From UBA6059 sp965227155 (GTDB lineage: Bacteria > Bacteroidota > Bacteroidia > Cytophagales > Cyclobacteriaceae): a DNA stretch of 64,000 bases. Location: assembly GCA_965227155.1 (NCBI GenBank), contig OZ245731.1, positions 2,666,001 through 2,730,000 of the forward strand, written 5' to 3'. The notes beneath the pieces were generated by a model, which was given only the letters and a program-made list of their open reading frames with translations, ran no database searches and was not told the origin of the DNA. How positions within the stretch are numbered: the stretch's first letter is position 1; each line of letters starts with the position of its first letter. Both the position numbers and the translations under genes were made by a program. Positions 1 through 7,730 of this stretch are shown piece by piece.

Positions 1-228
1 AGCTGCATCATTAGTGGTGACTTTTTGAATCAGTTCGAGCGCATGTGGACCTGTCATCCTGAATTCACCCATGTGGCTTACATCAAAAACGCCTACCGAT
101 TCCCTTACTTTTTTGTGCTCTTCAATATCAGAGCTATACCTTACAGGCATGTCAAAGCCTGCAAAAGGTACCATTTTCGCTCCAAGCGATACATGTTTAT
201 GGTGTAGGGCTGTTTTCTTTAAATCCAT
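1..228 (-). CDS. gcvT: Glycine cleavage system T protein (aminomethyltransferase), N-terminal part
   Basis: The gene is cut by the left window edge; 76 codons are visible, starting at the ATG complementary to 226-228. The translation opens MDLKKTALHHKHVSLGAKMV and continues with PFAGFDMPVRYSSDIEEH and VGVFDVSHMGEFRMTGP, which is the characteristic beginning of GcvT. GcvT takes the aminomethyl group from lipoylated H protein and, with tetrahydrofolate, makes methylene-THF and ammonia in the cytosol. The next gene (rnhB) is on the same strand 65 bp upstream, so co-transcription is possible. Catalytic residues further downstream are outside the window. Confidence 0.93.
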   Translation of the reverse strand, partial: MDLKKTALHHKHVSLGAKMVPFAGFDMPVRYSSDIEEHKKVRESVGVFDVSHMGEFRMTGPHALELIQKVTTNDAA

Positions 229-293
229 AGGCTAATGTTTTGGCTGCAAAATTAATGATTCAATTATCTCCAAAGCAGTTTTGAAAAGTTTCT

Positions 294-893
294 TCACCCA
301 AAAAGCGAAGTTTGTCCTTTTAGCAATTGGAAGCTTTTCCTGTGGTGTGGCGTTGGGCCAAATTTCTCTATGGCTGCCCGGTGCTGAAGAGTAGGATAGC
401 CGGCATTTTTTGCCCAACCGTATTCGGGATAGTCTGCTGCAAGCGTCTCCATTAACCTATCCCTGTGCGTCTTGGCTAAAATAGAAGCCGCAGCTATGGA
501 TTGATAAATGCTATCCCCTTTGATTACACATTGAAAGGGGAATTTTTTAAAAGGCGTAAACCGGTTACCATCTATTAGTAAGTATTCCGGCTGCTGAGTT
601 AGCTTTTCAATGGCCCTGTGCATCGCCAGGAATGAAGCTTTTAGAATATTGATACTATCTATTTCTTCTGGAGTGCAAATCCCTATTGCCCAGCAGATAG
701 CTTCATCCTTAATGATAGGTTCGAGCAACTCTCGGTTCTTTTTGGACAGTTGTTTGGAGTCGTTGAGCAGGGGTTGTGAAAATGTAGCAGGCAGTATAAC
801 TGCCGCAGCAACCACCGGTCCGGCGAGGCATCCCCGACCGGCTTCATCGCATCCTGCTTCTATCTGATTTTTTTTGAAATAAGGTCTTAGCAC
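294..893 (-). CDS. rnhB: Ribonuclease HII
   Basis: A 199-residue protein of normal RNase HII length. The signature IEAGCDEAGRGCLAGPVVAA near residues 11-30 carries the first two acidic metal ligands (D16, E17); a third Asp lies in LLIDGNRF and the fourth region follows ASILAKTHRDRLM. The enzyme cuts the RNA strand of RNA-DNA hybrids and nicks at single ribonucleotides in DNA. The start codon is GTG (complement of 891-893); no in-frame ATG lies just upstream, and the family usually begins a few residues before the IEAGCDEAG motif, so this start fits. It precedes gcvT on the same strand. Confidence 0.95.
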   Translation of the reverse strand: MLRPYFKKNQIEAGCDEAGRGCLAGPVVAAAVILPATFSQPLLNDSKQLSKKNRELLEPIIKDEAICWAIGICTPEEIDSINILKASFLAMHRAIEKLTQQPEYLLIDGNRFTPFKKFPFQCVIKGDSIYQSIAAASILAKTHRDRLMETLAADYPEYGWAKNAGYPTLQHRAAIEKFGPTPHHRKSFQLLKGQTSLFG

Positions 894-981
894 ATTCGAA
901 TTTATGGAATAAGGAAAGCAGACCGCAAGTTTGATCGAATATTATCATCAGAATACTTGAAAACTAAAAGGAATGACAATC

Positions 982-1455
982 ATGAAAAGAACAACAAAAA
1001 TTTTCATCGGCATGGTTTTACTATTTCTGGGCATGGTAAATACTTTATTGGCACAGCCGGAGCGGCCGGTCGAAAGGAGAGGCAATCGAATGGAGATTCA
1101 AGAACCTATCGAAAGATTGGCTGATAAGCTCGAATTATCAGAAAACCAGAAGGCGGAAATCGAAGCGCTTCAACTCGAAGGCAGGAAAAATTCGATGCTG
1201 AAGCAAAGTCAGGTAGCGGAATTGCAGGCACAATTGGACCAGCTGTTGCTAGCCGACAATCCTGATCAGGACAAGATTTCCTCCATCATTGATAAAATGG
1301 GATTGCTGAGATCAGATATTCAAAAGGAACGGGTGTTTACCAGATTGTCTGTGCGAGCACTATTATCAGATTCGCAGCGTATAAAGTTTGATATGCTGCA
1401 TGACGTAATGCCAGCGCACCATAGGCATATGGCAAAAGGCAACAGATTCAGGTAG
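982..1455 (+). CDS. Spy/CpxP-like periplasmic protein
   Basis: A 157-residue exported protein. Residues 1-25 form a signal peptide (MKRTTKIFIGMVLLFLG then a cleavage region at LLAQP). The mature part is helical and charged, with LADKLELSENQKAEIEALQ and a second helix around RLSVRALLSDSQRIKFDML. These resemble the LTxxQ-type helices of the Spy/CpxP/zinc-resistance-associated family, which are small periplasmic chaperones or metal sensors. An upstream in-frame ATG at 973 would add three residues; I prefer 982 because the AAAAGGA at 966-972 then has a normal 9-base spacing. No extracytoplasmic sensor system is adjacent, so its regulation is unclear. Confidence 0.7.
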   Translation: MKRTTKIFIGMVLLFLGMVNTLLAQPERPVERRGNRMEIQEPIERLADKLELSENQKAEIEALQLEGRKNSMLKQSQVAELQAQLDQLLLADNPDQDKISSIIDKMGLLRSDIQKERVFTRLSVRALLSDSQRIKFDMLHDVMPAHHRHMAKGNRFR

Positions 1456-1485
1456 ATGACTGTATTAACAATTTAGTAATTGAGG

Positions 1486-1511
1486 ATACCTGCTCTTATG
1501 GCAGGTATTTT
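1486..1511 (+). terminator. Intrinsic terminator after the Spy-like gene
   Basis: An 8-bp perfect stem, ATACCTGC (1486-1493) and GCAGGTAT (1501-1508), closes a 7-base loop and runs into a T-rich tail. It lies 30 bp after the stop codon of the Spy-like gene. Confidence 0.75.
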
Positions 1512-1679
1512 CGTTTATAAGAATGATTGAAGTCAAATAAAAGGAAATAAACTATATGCCACTTAAGCCTGTTTATCACCTTTTATTTCGAATAAATATG
1601 ATCTTTATCAATATTGACAACATAAAAGAGGTATTGCCGTAATAAATTATTAAATTAAGAAATATTGCCATATAAAGTT

Positions 1680-2636
1680 ATGAAAATTCTAATTTCACTA
1701 GTCATTATTATCGTATCAATGCCTTGTTTTGCAGGTGGTGATGTTACGTACTATGATGAAAATGGTGAGATTACTGTTATAGAAGATGCTTATTATTATC
1801 GTGCGTCTGAGCGTATCAATAATTCCGGAAGATATAAAGTAACGGACTACTACATGGACGGCCAGGTTGCCAAGTATGGTTTTTATCTTACCCCCGACTT
1901 TAAAGTAAAAGATGGCCCATTCACTTATTATTATCCTGATGGCACCAAAAAATCTCAGGGCAACTATGATGCTAATCGCCGTGTAGGCGAATGGGTGTGG
2001 TGGTACCCCGATGGATCTATAATGCAAGAGGTAATTGTGGAGCATACACCAACCCTACCACCTAAAGAGATCCATTTGATAAAGAATTTTTGGGATGACA
2101 ACCATAATCAGCTGGTAACCAATGGAGAAGGCCTATGGGTCAATTTTGAATTTGACCAAAACCATGGCTCGTTGTATTACCGAGCCTCTGAAGGCAGGGT
2201 GAAAGATGGTAAAAAAATAGGCAGATGGATAGGTTACGATAAAGAAGGCAATAAAATCTATTTTGAAAACTATCGTGAGGGCAGTCTCACCAAAGGACAA
2301 AGCCTGGACGATGCGGGTAATAAATATTCATATCGACAGCAAAGAGAAGCCCCTATGCCTAAAGGTGGCCTTGATCGTTTTTACAGCTTTGTTTTGGACA
2401 ATCTTAGGTATCCATTGCTGGCAGCCAGCACAAATGTAGAAGGCAGAGTATTGGTGCAATTTGACATTGAAAAAGATGGTGCCATCTCAAATGTACGCGC
2501 CGTGCAAGGACCCGGATGGGGATGTGAAGAAGAAGCTGAGAGGATCATCAAGGAATATGGAGAATGGAAACCAGGCGTGTTGCGTGGGCAGCTACGTAAA
2601 AGTACTATGGTTGTGCCCATCAGCTTCAGACTGTAG
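1680..2636 (+). CDS. MORN-repeat protein with C-terminal TonB domain
   Basis: A 318-residue exported protein. The ATG at 1680 starts a clear signal peptide (MKILISLVIIIVSMPCFAG); an in-frame TTG at 1665 is less likely. Residues about 40-215 hold MORN/YwqK-type repeats such as GPFTYYYPDGTKKSQGNY and GEWVWWYPDGSIMQ. The last ~90 residues match a TonB C-terminal fold: RYPLLAASTNVEGRVLVQFD, IEKDGAISNVRAVQG and a C-terminal MVVPISFRL. Proteins with this domain order are common in Bacteroidota. There is no proline-rich linker or retained membrane anchor, so it is probably not a classical energy-transducing TonB; a periplasmic or outer-membrane protein-binding role is an inference. Confidence 0.75.
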   Translation: MKILISLVIIIVSMPCFAGGDVTYYDENGEITVIEDAYYYRASERINNSGRYKVTDYYMDGQVAKYGFYLTPDFKVKDGPFTYYYPDGTKKSQGNYDANRRVGEWVWWYPDGSIMQEVIVEHTPTLPPKEIHLIKNFWDDNHNQLVTNGEGLWVNFEFDQNHGSLYYRASEGRVKDGKKIGRWIGYDKEGNKIYFENYREGSLTKGQSLDDAGNKYSYRQQREAPMPKGGLDRFYSFVLDNLRYPLLAASTNVEGRVLVQFDIEKDGAISNVRAVQGPGWGCEEEAERIIKEYGEWKPGVLRGQLRKSTMVVPISFRL

Positions 2637-2747
2637 TTTCACCACATTACCAACAAATTTTTTTATCAATTAACCTTTCCTGATCATCATGATTTGCAGC
2701 CAATTTAATGGCTTCAGTGTGATCCAATCATATGTTTATTTCTAGCT

Positions 2748-2755
2748 TACCTTTG
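2748..2755 (+). promoter_or_regulatory. Bacteroidota -7 box (TAnnTTTG) for the NUDIX gene
   Basis: TACCTTTG matches the TAnnTTTG -7 consensus used by the Bacteroidota primary sigma factor. It ends only 4 bp before the ATG at 2760, so the transcript would be leaderless or nearly so. No clear TTTG -33 box is seen 19 bp upstream. Confidence 0.35.
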
Positions 2756-2759
2756 CTCA

Positions 2760-3308
2760 ATGGCTAAGGATAAAAACCCCTGGACAATCACAAGTGAGCA
2801 ACCTATTTATGACAATCCGTGGATTAGTCTGAAAGAGTATCAGGTAATTAATCCCGGTGGGGGAAATGGTATTTATGGCAAGGTACATTTTAAAAATAAG
2901 GCTCTGGGCATAATCCCATTAGACGATCAGCAATACACCTGGCTGGTTGGGCAGTACAGATTTCCACTCAATGAATACTCATGGGAAATCCCTATGGGTG
3001 GTGGCCCAATTGGTATTGATATCCTGGAATCAGCTAAGCGCGAGCTCAAAGAGGAGACGGGACTTACTGCAAATCGATGGATAAATTTACTTCGCATACA
3101 CACATCAAATTCTGTAACCGACGAGGAGGGTTTCGTATTTCTTGCGGAGGACCTTACCAAAGGACAGCAAGAACTGGAGGAAACCGAGGCATTGGAAATC
3201 ATGCACCTGCCATTTCGTAAAGCTGTTGAAATGGTGATGGAAGGAAAAATTACAGATAGTTTAAGTATTGCTGGCATATTAAAGCTGCAGGTTAAGCTTA
3301 ATGGCTAA
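2760..3308 (+). CDS. NUDIX hydrolase
   Basis: A 182-residue enzyme. A Nudix box lies in WEIPMGGGPIGIDILESAK followed by RELKEETGL. The core REUxEExGU is intact, so Mg-dependent cleavage of a nucleoside-diphosphate linkage is expected. The first Glu of the consensus (eight residues before the Arg) is Ile here, a small departure. The WEIPxGG context is like ADP-ribose or GDP-mannose pyrophosphatases, but the substrate cannot be fixed from sequence. It is followed 12 bp later by a MATE exporter on the same strand, which has its own possible -7 box, so the two may be co-transcribed or independent. Confidence 0.88.
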   Translation: MAKDKNPWTITSEQPIYDNPWISLKEYQVINPGGGNGIYGKVHFKNKALGIIPLDDQQYTWLVGQYRFPLNEYSWEIPMGGGPIGIDILESAKRELKEETGLTANRWINLLRIHTSNSVTDEEGFVFLAEDLTKGQQELEETEALEIMHLPFRKAVEMVMEGKITDSLSIAGILKLQVKLNG

Positions 3309-3313
3309 TTTTG
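3306..3313 (+). promoter_or_regulatory. Possible -7 box (TAnnTTTG) for the MATE gene
   Basis: TAATTTTG overlaps the TAA stop codon of the NUDIX gene and lies 7 bp before the MATE start codon. It fits the Bacteroidota -7 consensus; a chance match in an A+T-rich stretch is possible. Confidence 0.3.
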
Positions 3314-3320
3314 CGGCCTC

Positions 3321-4682
3321 ATGACCTACCGCGAACACATAGCGAAAAATTTTACACTTGCATTTCCTGTAATGCTCAGCCAACTGGGCCATGTGATGGT
3401 AGGTGTGGCTGATAGCGTGATGGTAGGCCAACTAGGCACTGTGGAGCTGGCAGCGGTATCCTTAGGCGGTGCACCTTTTCATTTGATCATGCTATTTGGC
3501 ATAGGTATATCCTATGGGATTACACCCCTGGTAGCTGCTGCTGATGGCAATGAAAATGCCAATCGCATCAATATATTACTAAAGCATGCCTTGGTGGTAG
3601 ATTTCATTGTAGGCATTTTACTAAGCCTGCTGCTCATAGCTGCTGCACCTTATCTAGGAATTATCGGACAGGAAGCTGAAGTATTGGATTATGCTATTCC
3701 GTACATCAATATTGTTTCGCTATCCCTGATACCCCTGATGGTTTTTCAGGCATTCCGGCAGTTTGTGGAAGGCGTATCTATGACGAAACAGGCCATGTAT
3801 ATTTCTATATCCGCCAATGTTATCAACGTAATTCTGAATTATTTACTCATTTACGGAGCATTGGGATTTCCTGAACTAGGTTTGAATGGCGCTGCCTGGG
3901 CTACTTTTATCAGTAGGGTATTGATGGCTGTAGGTATGGGTGTTTTTGTATTTCGAAGCAGACGATTACAGATTTATACTAAGAGCCTTGGTTTAGTTAA
4001 GCTTAGCATGCGTCCTGTCAAATCATTGTTGCAAATTGGGATTCCTTCCGGTCTTCAATTCATTTTTGAGGCAGGAGCTTTTGCGATGGCTACCGTAATG
4101 ATAGGCTGGTTGGGAGCAGAGGCACTGGCTGCTCACCAGATAGCCCTCAATTTGGCAGGTATCACCTATATGACAGCTTCCGGGATATCAGCTGCTGCTA
4201 CCATCAGGGTTGGTAATCAGTTTGGAAAAGGTGATTTTTCAACCATGCGATTGGCTGGTTTCAGTTGTTTTCTAATGGTAGGGATTTTCATGGCAGTATG
4301 TGCATTGGCATTTATGCTTGGCAGGGAGTTTCTCCCTAATTTATATGTAGACGATGCTGAAGTGATCGCCATAGCCGCTCAGCTCATGATCATTGCGGCT
4401 ATTTTTCAAATCTCGGATGGTATACAGGTAGTAGGTCTGGGAGCATTGAGGGGCCTGTCTGATGTAAAAGTGCCAACTATGGTAACGGCATTGGCCTTTT
4501 GGGTGCTGGCTATTCCATTGGGCTATTTGCTTGGGTTTGTATTGGACTATGGCGCTTTTGGGGTTTGGATTGGTTTACTTCTTGGACTCTCAGTGGCAGG
4601 ACTACTTCACCTAATCCGCTTCAATCATAAATCCAACAGCTTGCTATCCGGCAGTAAAAGCCCGGTACTCAGCAAAGTCTAA
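3321..4682 (+). CDS. MATE family multidrug efflux transporter
   Basis: A 453-residue polytopic membrane protein of typical MATE length with about 12 hydrophobic segments in two halves. The N-terminal half has LAFPVMLSQLGHVMVGVADS and the second half the equivalent IGIPSGLQFIFEAGAFAMAT, the internal repeat expected of the family. GALRGLSDVKVPTMVT near the C-terminus matches the conserved loop of the NorM branch. MATE proteins export cationic or organic drugs by Na+ or H+ antiport at the inner membrane. The gene follows the NUDIX gene by 12 bp. Confidence 0.95.
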   Translation: MTYREHIAKNFTLAFPVMLSQLGHVMVGVADSVMVGQLGTVELAAVSLGGAPFHLIMLFGIGISYGITPLVAAADGNENANRINILLKHALVVDFIVGILLSLLLIAAAPYLGIIGQEAEVLDYAIPYINIVSLSLIPLMVFQAFRQFVEGVSMTKQAMYISISANVINVILNYLLIYGALGFPELGLNGAAWATFISRVLMAVGMGVFVFRSRRLQIYTKSLGLVKLSMRPVKSLLQIGIPSGLQFIFEAGAFAMATVMIGWLGAEALAAHQIALNLAGITYMTASGISAAATIRVGNQFGKGDFSTMRLAGFSCFLMVGIFMAVCALAFMLGREFLPNLYVDDAEVIAIAAQLMIIAAIFQISDGIQVVGLGALRGLSDVKVPTMVTALAFWVLAIPLGYLLGFVLDYGAFGVWIGLLLGLSVAGLLHLIRFNHKSNSLLSGSKSPVLSKV

Positions 4683-4770
4683 ATAAATTCACTCGTATTA
4701 TTCAATTTAATATTGAAATAGTTATATATTAGCAAGACCATCAGCTGATCCAGTTAAATAATCCATCAGT

Positions 4771-4872
4771 ATGAAAAAAATCGTTCGCGCCAAAAATGAT
4801 ATGGTATTTGCACTGCAAATATTTGTCTTGCTGGGTATTATTTTGATGAGTCAATGGCTAACCATTATATAG
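4771..4872 (+). CDS. Small single-span membrane peptide (33 aa)
   Basis: ATG at 4771, TAG at 4870-4872. The peptide MKKIVRAKNDMVFALQIFVL continues with LGIILMSQWLTII: a positively charged N-terminus followed by one ~20-residue hydrophobic segment and almost no tail. There is no recognised family. A second peptide of the same design lies 200 bp downstream (5070-5180) on the same strand. The pairing, the clean stop right after the hydrophobic segment and the otherwise gene-free location support a real small protein; codon evidence is thin for this length. Confidence 0.4.
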   Translation: MKKIVRAKNDMVFALQIFVLLGIILMSQWLTII

Positions 4873-5069
4873 GGGAAATACGTAATCTTTCGTTTCGGTG
4901 TATTGCTCATGTATGGCGATCTGCGCCTTTCTAATTTAGTCTCAGATCGTCAAACCATGTAATGAGCAGCTATATCAAATGGAAAATCCTAACCTGAAAA
5001 TTCAGGGTTTAGATTCTACTTATGATAAACTGTGAATTCCATGTGTGAAACCCTAAAAATCGAACACAC

Positions 5070-5180
5070 ATGAAACTACAAGAGAAGAAATCCGAAACCT
5101 ACGAGGAGAGTAAATGGATATTGGTATTGCAGATGCTGATTCTAATGATACTGCTATTGATCAGTGCTTATATAGGATAG
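5070..5180 (+). CDS. Small single-span membrane peptide (36 aa)
   Basis: ATG at 5070, TAG at 5178-5180. The peptide MKLQEKKSETYEESKWILVL continues with QMLILMILLLISAYIG: a charged N-terminus of about 15 residues and a single C-terminal hydrophobic helix. It shares architecture but little identity with the peptide at 4771-4872. An imperfect hairpin (CTAACCTGAA / TTCAGGGTTTAG, 4989-5012) lies between them. No family is recognised. Confidence 0.4.
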   Translation: MKLQEKKSETYEESKWILVLQMLILMILLLISAYIG

Positions 5181-5188
5181 GCTATCAA

Positions 5189-5542
5189 CTAGGCTTTTCG
5201 TAAAGTAAGCCAAGTCCAAAAGCCGGCAAAAGTCTCTACCAACGAGACTGCTATTAGTATATAGGGTCCTTCGTACAGGATAACTAACGTAGCAACGCCA
5301 AAAATTTGACCTATTCTAACAGGTACAGTTCCTTTAATGAAGTCAATGTTTTGATCTTTTGCAGCCTTTAAGTAGTAAAATGCTAGTATACTCAATGCCA
5401 AGCCCAGCAGCTGCATCCAAATATTAGGCGTTTCATCAATCATTAGCAGATTAAGTAAAACATCTGGCACCAAGAGCAGTGATAATCCTGTAAATAATAG
5501 ATAAATGCCGAATACCCTAATGGAGAAGATCGTTGCTTTCAT
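5189..5542 (-). CDS. Small four-helix integral membrane protein, unknown function
   Basis: A 117-residue protein with four hydrophobic stretches: FGIYLLFTGLSLLLVP, the segment around MQLLGLALSILAFYYL, VRIGQIFGVATLVILY, and IAVSLVETFAGFWTW. It resembles small DUF-type inner-membrane proteins of Bacteroidota but I do not assign a family. It lies downstream of the sigma/anti-sigma-like pair on the same strand (36-bp gap) and could belong to that transcript. The ATG complement of 5540-5542 is the natural start. Confidence 0.6.
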   Translation of the reverse strand: MKATIFSIRVFGIYLLFTGLSLLLVPDVLLNLLMIDETPNIWMQLLGLALSILAFYYLKAAKDQNIDFIKGTVPVRIGQIFGVATLVILYEGPYILIAVSLVETFAGFWTWLTLRKA

Positions 5543-5578
5543 ATCCCAAATTCAAAATTGATCCCCGTAAACTAATAT

Positions 5579-6154
5579 TTATTCCTCTAATGACTTGATA
5601 AGCTCTTTTAGCTTTTTCATGTATTTACCATAGAAGAGATAAACCATACCATACACAGAGGCACCTAGTACAGATAATGTCAGGACAATTAGGCCTATAT
5701 TTTTAAGGTTGAATACATTATTAAATGGGTCCTCTCCGCCGGAAATATAAATTCCTATGGAAAAGGATAACGGTACGATGATGATGAGCCCGTAAATATA
5801 TCTGCGGAGGAAGTCTTTAAAGGTTTCATAAAACTCATAAAGGAAAAGCTTGGTATTGTCTGAAGGCTCTATGGCCCAGAGCTTTTTGTATAGGTTCCAA
5901 TAAAAAACCACCAAAAAAGTAAGACCGGCTGTTGACGCGGCTAAAAGAGCCCATTCTTTTTGGAATATCAGCCAAATCAGAAATATGGGTGAAACTGTGA
6001 TGTTGAAGAAATGCTCTATTCTGGCATTCCTTTTAATGGTTTCCAGCAGGCTTTCTGTTTTTCCTTGTAAAAGCCTTTCCAACTCCTCCTCTGCCAGGCC
6101 CGATCCTTGATCAGGCTGGTTCTTCCAGATGTCTTTAATGTCCATCTTGCCCAT
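5579..6154 (-). CDS. Membrane protein overlapping the ECF sigma gene; probable anti-sigma partner
   Basis: A 191-residue protein with a cytoplasmic-looking N-terminal region of about 45 residues (MDIKDIWKNQ..., rich in Glu/Lys), then four hydrophobic segments, and a short charged C-terminus (KKLKELIKSLEE). Its start overlaps the end of the ECF sigma gene by 20 bp, so translation is coupled. Anti-sigma factors commonly sit there and bind the sigma factor through a cytoplasmic N-terminal domain; no ZAS zinc motif is visible, so this role is inferred from position only. An alternative ATG at 6145 begins MDIKDIW. Confidence 0.6.
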   Translation of the reverse strand: MGKMDIKDIWKNQPDQGSGLAEEELERLLQGKTESLLETIKRNARIEHFFNITVSPIFLIWLIFQKEWALLAASTAGLTFLVVFYWNLYKKLWAIEPSDNTKLFLYEFYETFKDFLRRYIYGLIIIVPLSFSIGIYISGGEDPFNNVFNLKNIGLIVLTLSVLGASVYGMVYLFYGKYMKKLKELIKSLEE

Positions 6155-6632
6155 TGATTTTTTCCTTTAACTGATTTTTTATTCGGTTGATCCTGGCACC
6201 TACATTGGATATGGTTATACCCATTATTTCTGCTATTTCCTTATAGCTCTTATCTTCCAGGTATAGCAGGATGATCGCCCGTTCTATTTCTTTAAGCTCA
6301 CGTATGGCCGCATAGAGCATTTTCACTTGCTCTTGTTCCTGTGAGTTGTCATATTGAGGAAGCTCAAAATGAATTTTATCGAGCCCTGTGGTGGCTACCT
6401 TTCTTTTCTCTCGCTTAAAATGCGTCAGGCATACATTTAAGGTAACCCTGTAAACCCAGGTAGATATCTTAGACTGGTGATTGAATGACTGGTAAGAGCG
6501 CCAAAGCTGCAAAGTAACTTCCTGAAAATAGTCCTGAAAATCATCCTCATTATCTGTGTATGCCCTACAGATTTTGGTAATGATCCCGGTTTGGTCTTTG
6601 ATGAAGGTCTTGAAAAACTCTTTGGAGCTCAT
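6135..6632 (-). CDS. ECF-type RNA polymerase sigma factor
   Basis: A 165-residue sigma-70 family factor with only regions 2 and 4. Region 2 includes DNEDDFQDYFQEVTLQLWRS and STWVYRVTLNVCLTHFKR; region 4 includes LKEIERAIILLYLEDKSYKE and IAEIMGITISNVGARINRIK, the helix-turn-helix that reads the -35 element. It directs RNA polymerase to a small regulon in response to an envelope or stress signal, presumably controlled by the overlapping membrane protein downstream. It is distinct from the ECF42-type factor at 22024. Confidence 0.93.
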   Translation of the reverse strand: MSSKEFFKTFIKDQTGIITKICRAYTDNEDDFQDYFQEVTLQLWRSYQSFNHQSKISTWVYRVTLNVCLTHFKREKRKVATTGLDKIHFELPQYDNSQEQEQVKMLYAAIRELKEIERAIILLYLEDKSYKEIAEIMGITISNVGARINRIKNQLKEKINGQDGH

Positions 6633-6698
6633 GCTACCGTATTTACTTCAATTAGTGGTAGTAGCCCCTGGTTTATTACAAAGGGGAGTGAAATTCTT

Positions 6699-7121
6699 CT
6701 ATCCTGTAAAATTTAATTTTTTATGTGACCCATCACAAAAGGGCTTGTTCCCAGAGCCACCGCATCTGCAAAAGGCCGTTACTTTATGTTTGCTGGCCTC
6801 ACTTCCTTCCGGATGCTTTACTTTGATATTGCCATAGACCATAAGCGGCCCATCCTTGATGACCTCAACAATTTGTTCATCCTCAATGGCTTCTGATGAT
6901 GCATTTTCATCATTCATGTAGGTGGAAAGCGCGCCTGATGGGCATTTTCTCACCTGGGCAATTATCGCGTCAGTATCGGCACCATCTATTTTCACCCAGG
7001 GCCTCTCTTTTGGGTTAAAGACCGATGGCAGGCCCCTCCAACATTTTTCAGAATGAATACAGCGTTCAGGTTTCCACACCACGGTAACCTCTCCATTGGT
7101 ATACTCCTTTATTTTTTCCAT
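6699..7121 (-). CDS. Iron-sulfur protein: Fer4_19 domain plus CDGSH domain
   Basis: A 140-residue cytosolic protein with two iron-sulfur modules. The N-terminal part has CIHSEKC and, later, VRKCPSGAL, the cysteine pattern of the divergent 4Fe-4S mono-cluster domain (Fer4_19). The C-terminal part has CRCGGSGNKPFCDGSH, an exact CDGSH (mitoNEET-type) motif that binds a 2Fe-2S cluster through three Cys and one His. Fusions of this kind are widespread in bacteria, and an electron- or cluster-transfer role is inferred. It sits just upstream of two small GNAT genes on the same strand. Confidence 0.9.
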   Translation of the reverse strand: MEKIKEYTNGEVTVVWKPERCIHSEKCWRGLPSVFNPKERPWVKIDGADTDAIIAQVRKCPSGALSTYMNDENASSEAIEDEQIVEVIKDGPLMVYGNIKVKHPEGSEASKHKVTAFCRCGGSGNKPFCDGSHKKLNFTG

Positions 7122-7141
7122 ACTAGCACATTTTTTTCAAA

Positions 7142-7450
7142 TCACTTGCTGCCAAAATACTTCTCAAAATCCTTAGCCCTTACCAGCTTTTGAAATTCAG
7201 TATTTGCTTTCATGAATTTAAGCACAAATGGGCATATAGGAACTACCTTCCAACCAGACTCGCTACATATTTCCAATGCTTCTCTCACCAGGGTTTCACC
7301 AATTTTATGCCCTCTAAGCGCTTCAGGCACTTCGGTGTGGATCATATAAATGACTTCACTTTTTTTCTTGCATTCAATAAATGCACGCTCACCATACACA
7401 TGAATTTCAAAACAGCTATCAACTTCGTTGTATTCTGTAAGCCGGCTCAT
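7142..7450 (-). CDS. Small GNAT-like N-acetyltransferase (first of a tandem pair)
   Basis: A 102-residue protein of the minimal YjdJ/NATD1-like GNAT type. The acetyl-CoA loop is visible as VPEALRGHKIGETLVREALE, followed by the family's VVPICPFVLKFMKAN, which ends near the usual position. Its start overlaps the stop of the upstream paralogue (7447-7725) by 4 bp (ATGA), indicating translational coupling. The substrate is unknown; members of this family are thought to acetylate small amines or act in metabolite repair. Confidence 0.85.
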   Translation of the reverse strand: MSRLTEYNEVDSCFEIHVYGERAFIECKKKSEVIYMIHTEVPEALRGHKIGETLVREALEICSESGWKVVPICPFVLKFMKANTEFQKLVRAKDFEKYFGSK

Positions 7451-7725
7451 AAAACATCTTTAAATTCCGGATTTTTATCGAAAGTAGCTTTGGCAAAAGG
7501 GCAGAGTGGAATGATGGCAATACCCTTGGATCTGGCAAAATGTACTGCAGCTTCGATCAGTTTTTTACCCACGCCTTGCCCTCTCAGGCTATCATCAACT
7601 TCAGTATGGTCTATGATGATGCGGTCATTACCTGCCCAGGTGTAGGTCATTTCTGCCTTTTTATCTTTTTCCTCACCCACAAAAAAGCTGCCTTTCGAAT
7701 CCTGTTCTTTATGATTAATATTCAT
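7447..7725 (-). CDS. Small GNAT-like N-acetyltransferase (second of a tandem pair)
   Basis: A 92-residue paralogue of the neighbour at 7142-7450. It has the same layout: a DRIIIDHTEVDDSLRGQGVG acetyl-CoA loop, then IIPLCPFAKATFDKNPEF. The shared (I/V)(I/V)P(I/L)CPF motif shows that the two genes come from one duplication. The pair precedes the CDGSH gene, giving a likely three-gene transcript. Its start is only 5 bp from the divergent TTG of the membrane protein at 7731, which argues that the latter actually begins further in. Confidence 0.85.
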   Translation of the reverse strand: MNINHKEQDSKGSFFVGEEKDKKAEMTYTWAGNDRIIIDHTEVDDSLRGQGVGKKLIEAAVHFARSKGIAIIPLCPFAKATFDKNPEFKDVL

Positions 7726-7730
7726 ATCTT

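Noticed and set aside
294..417. 61-aa frame at 232-417 overlapping rnhB
   Set aside because: It lies in another frame of the rnhB gene and has no independent support.
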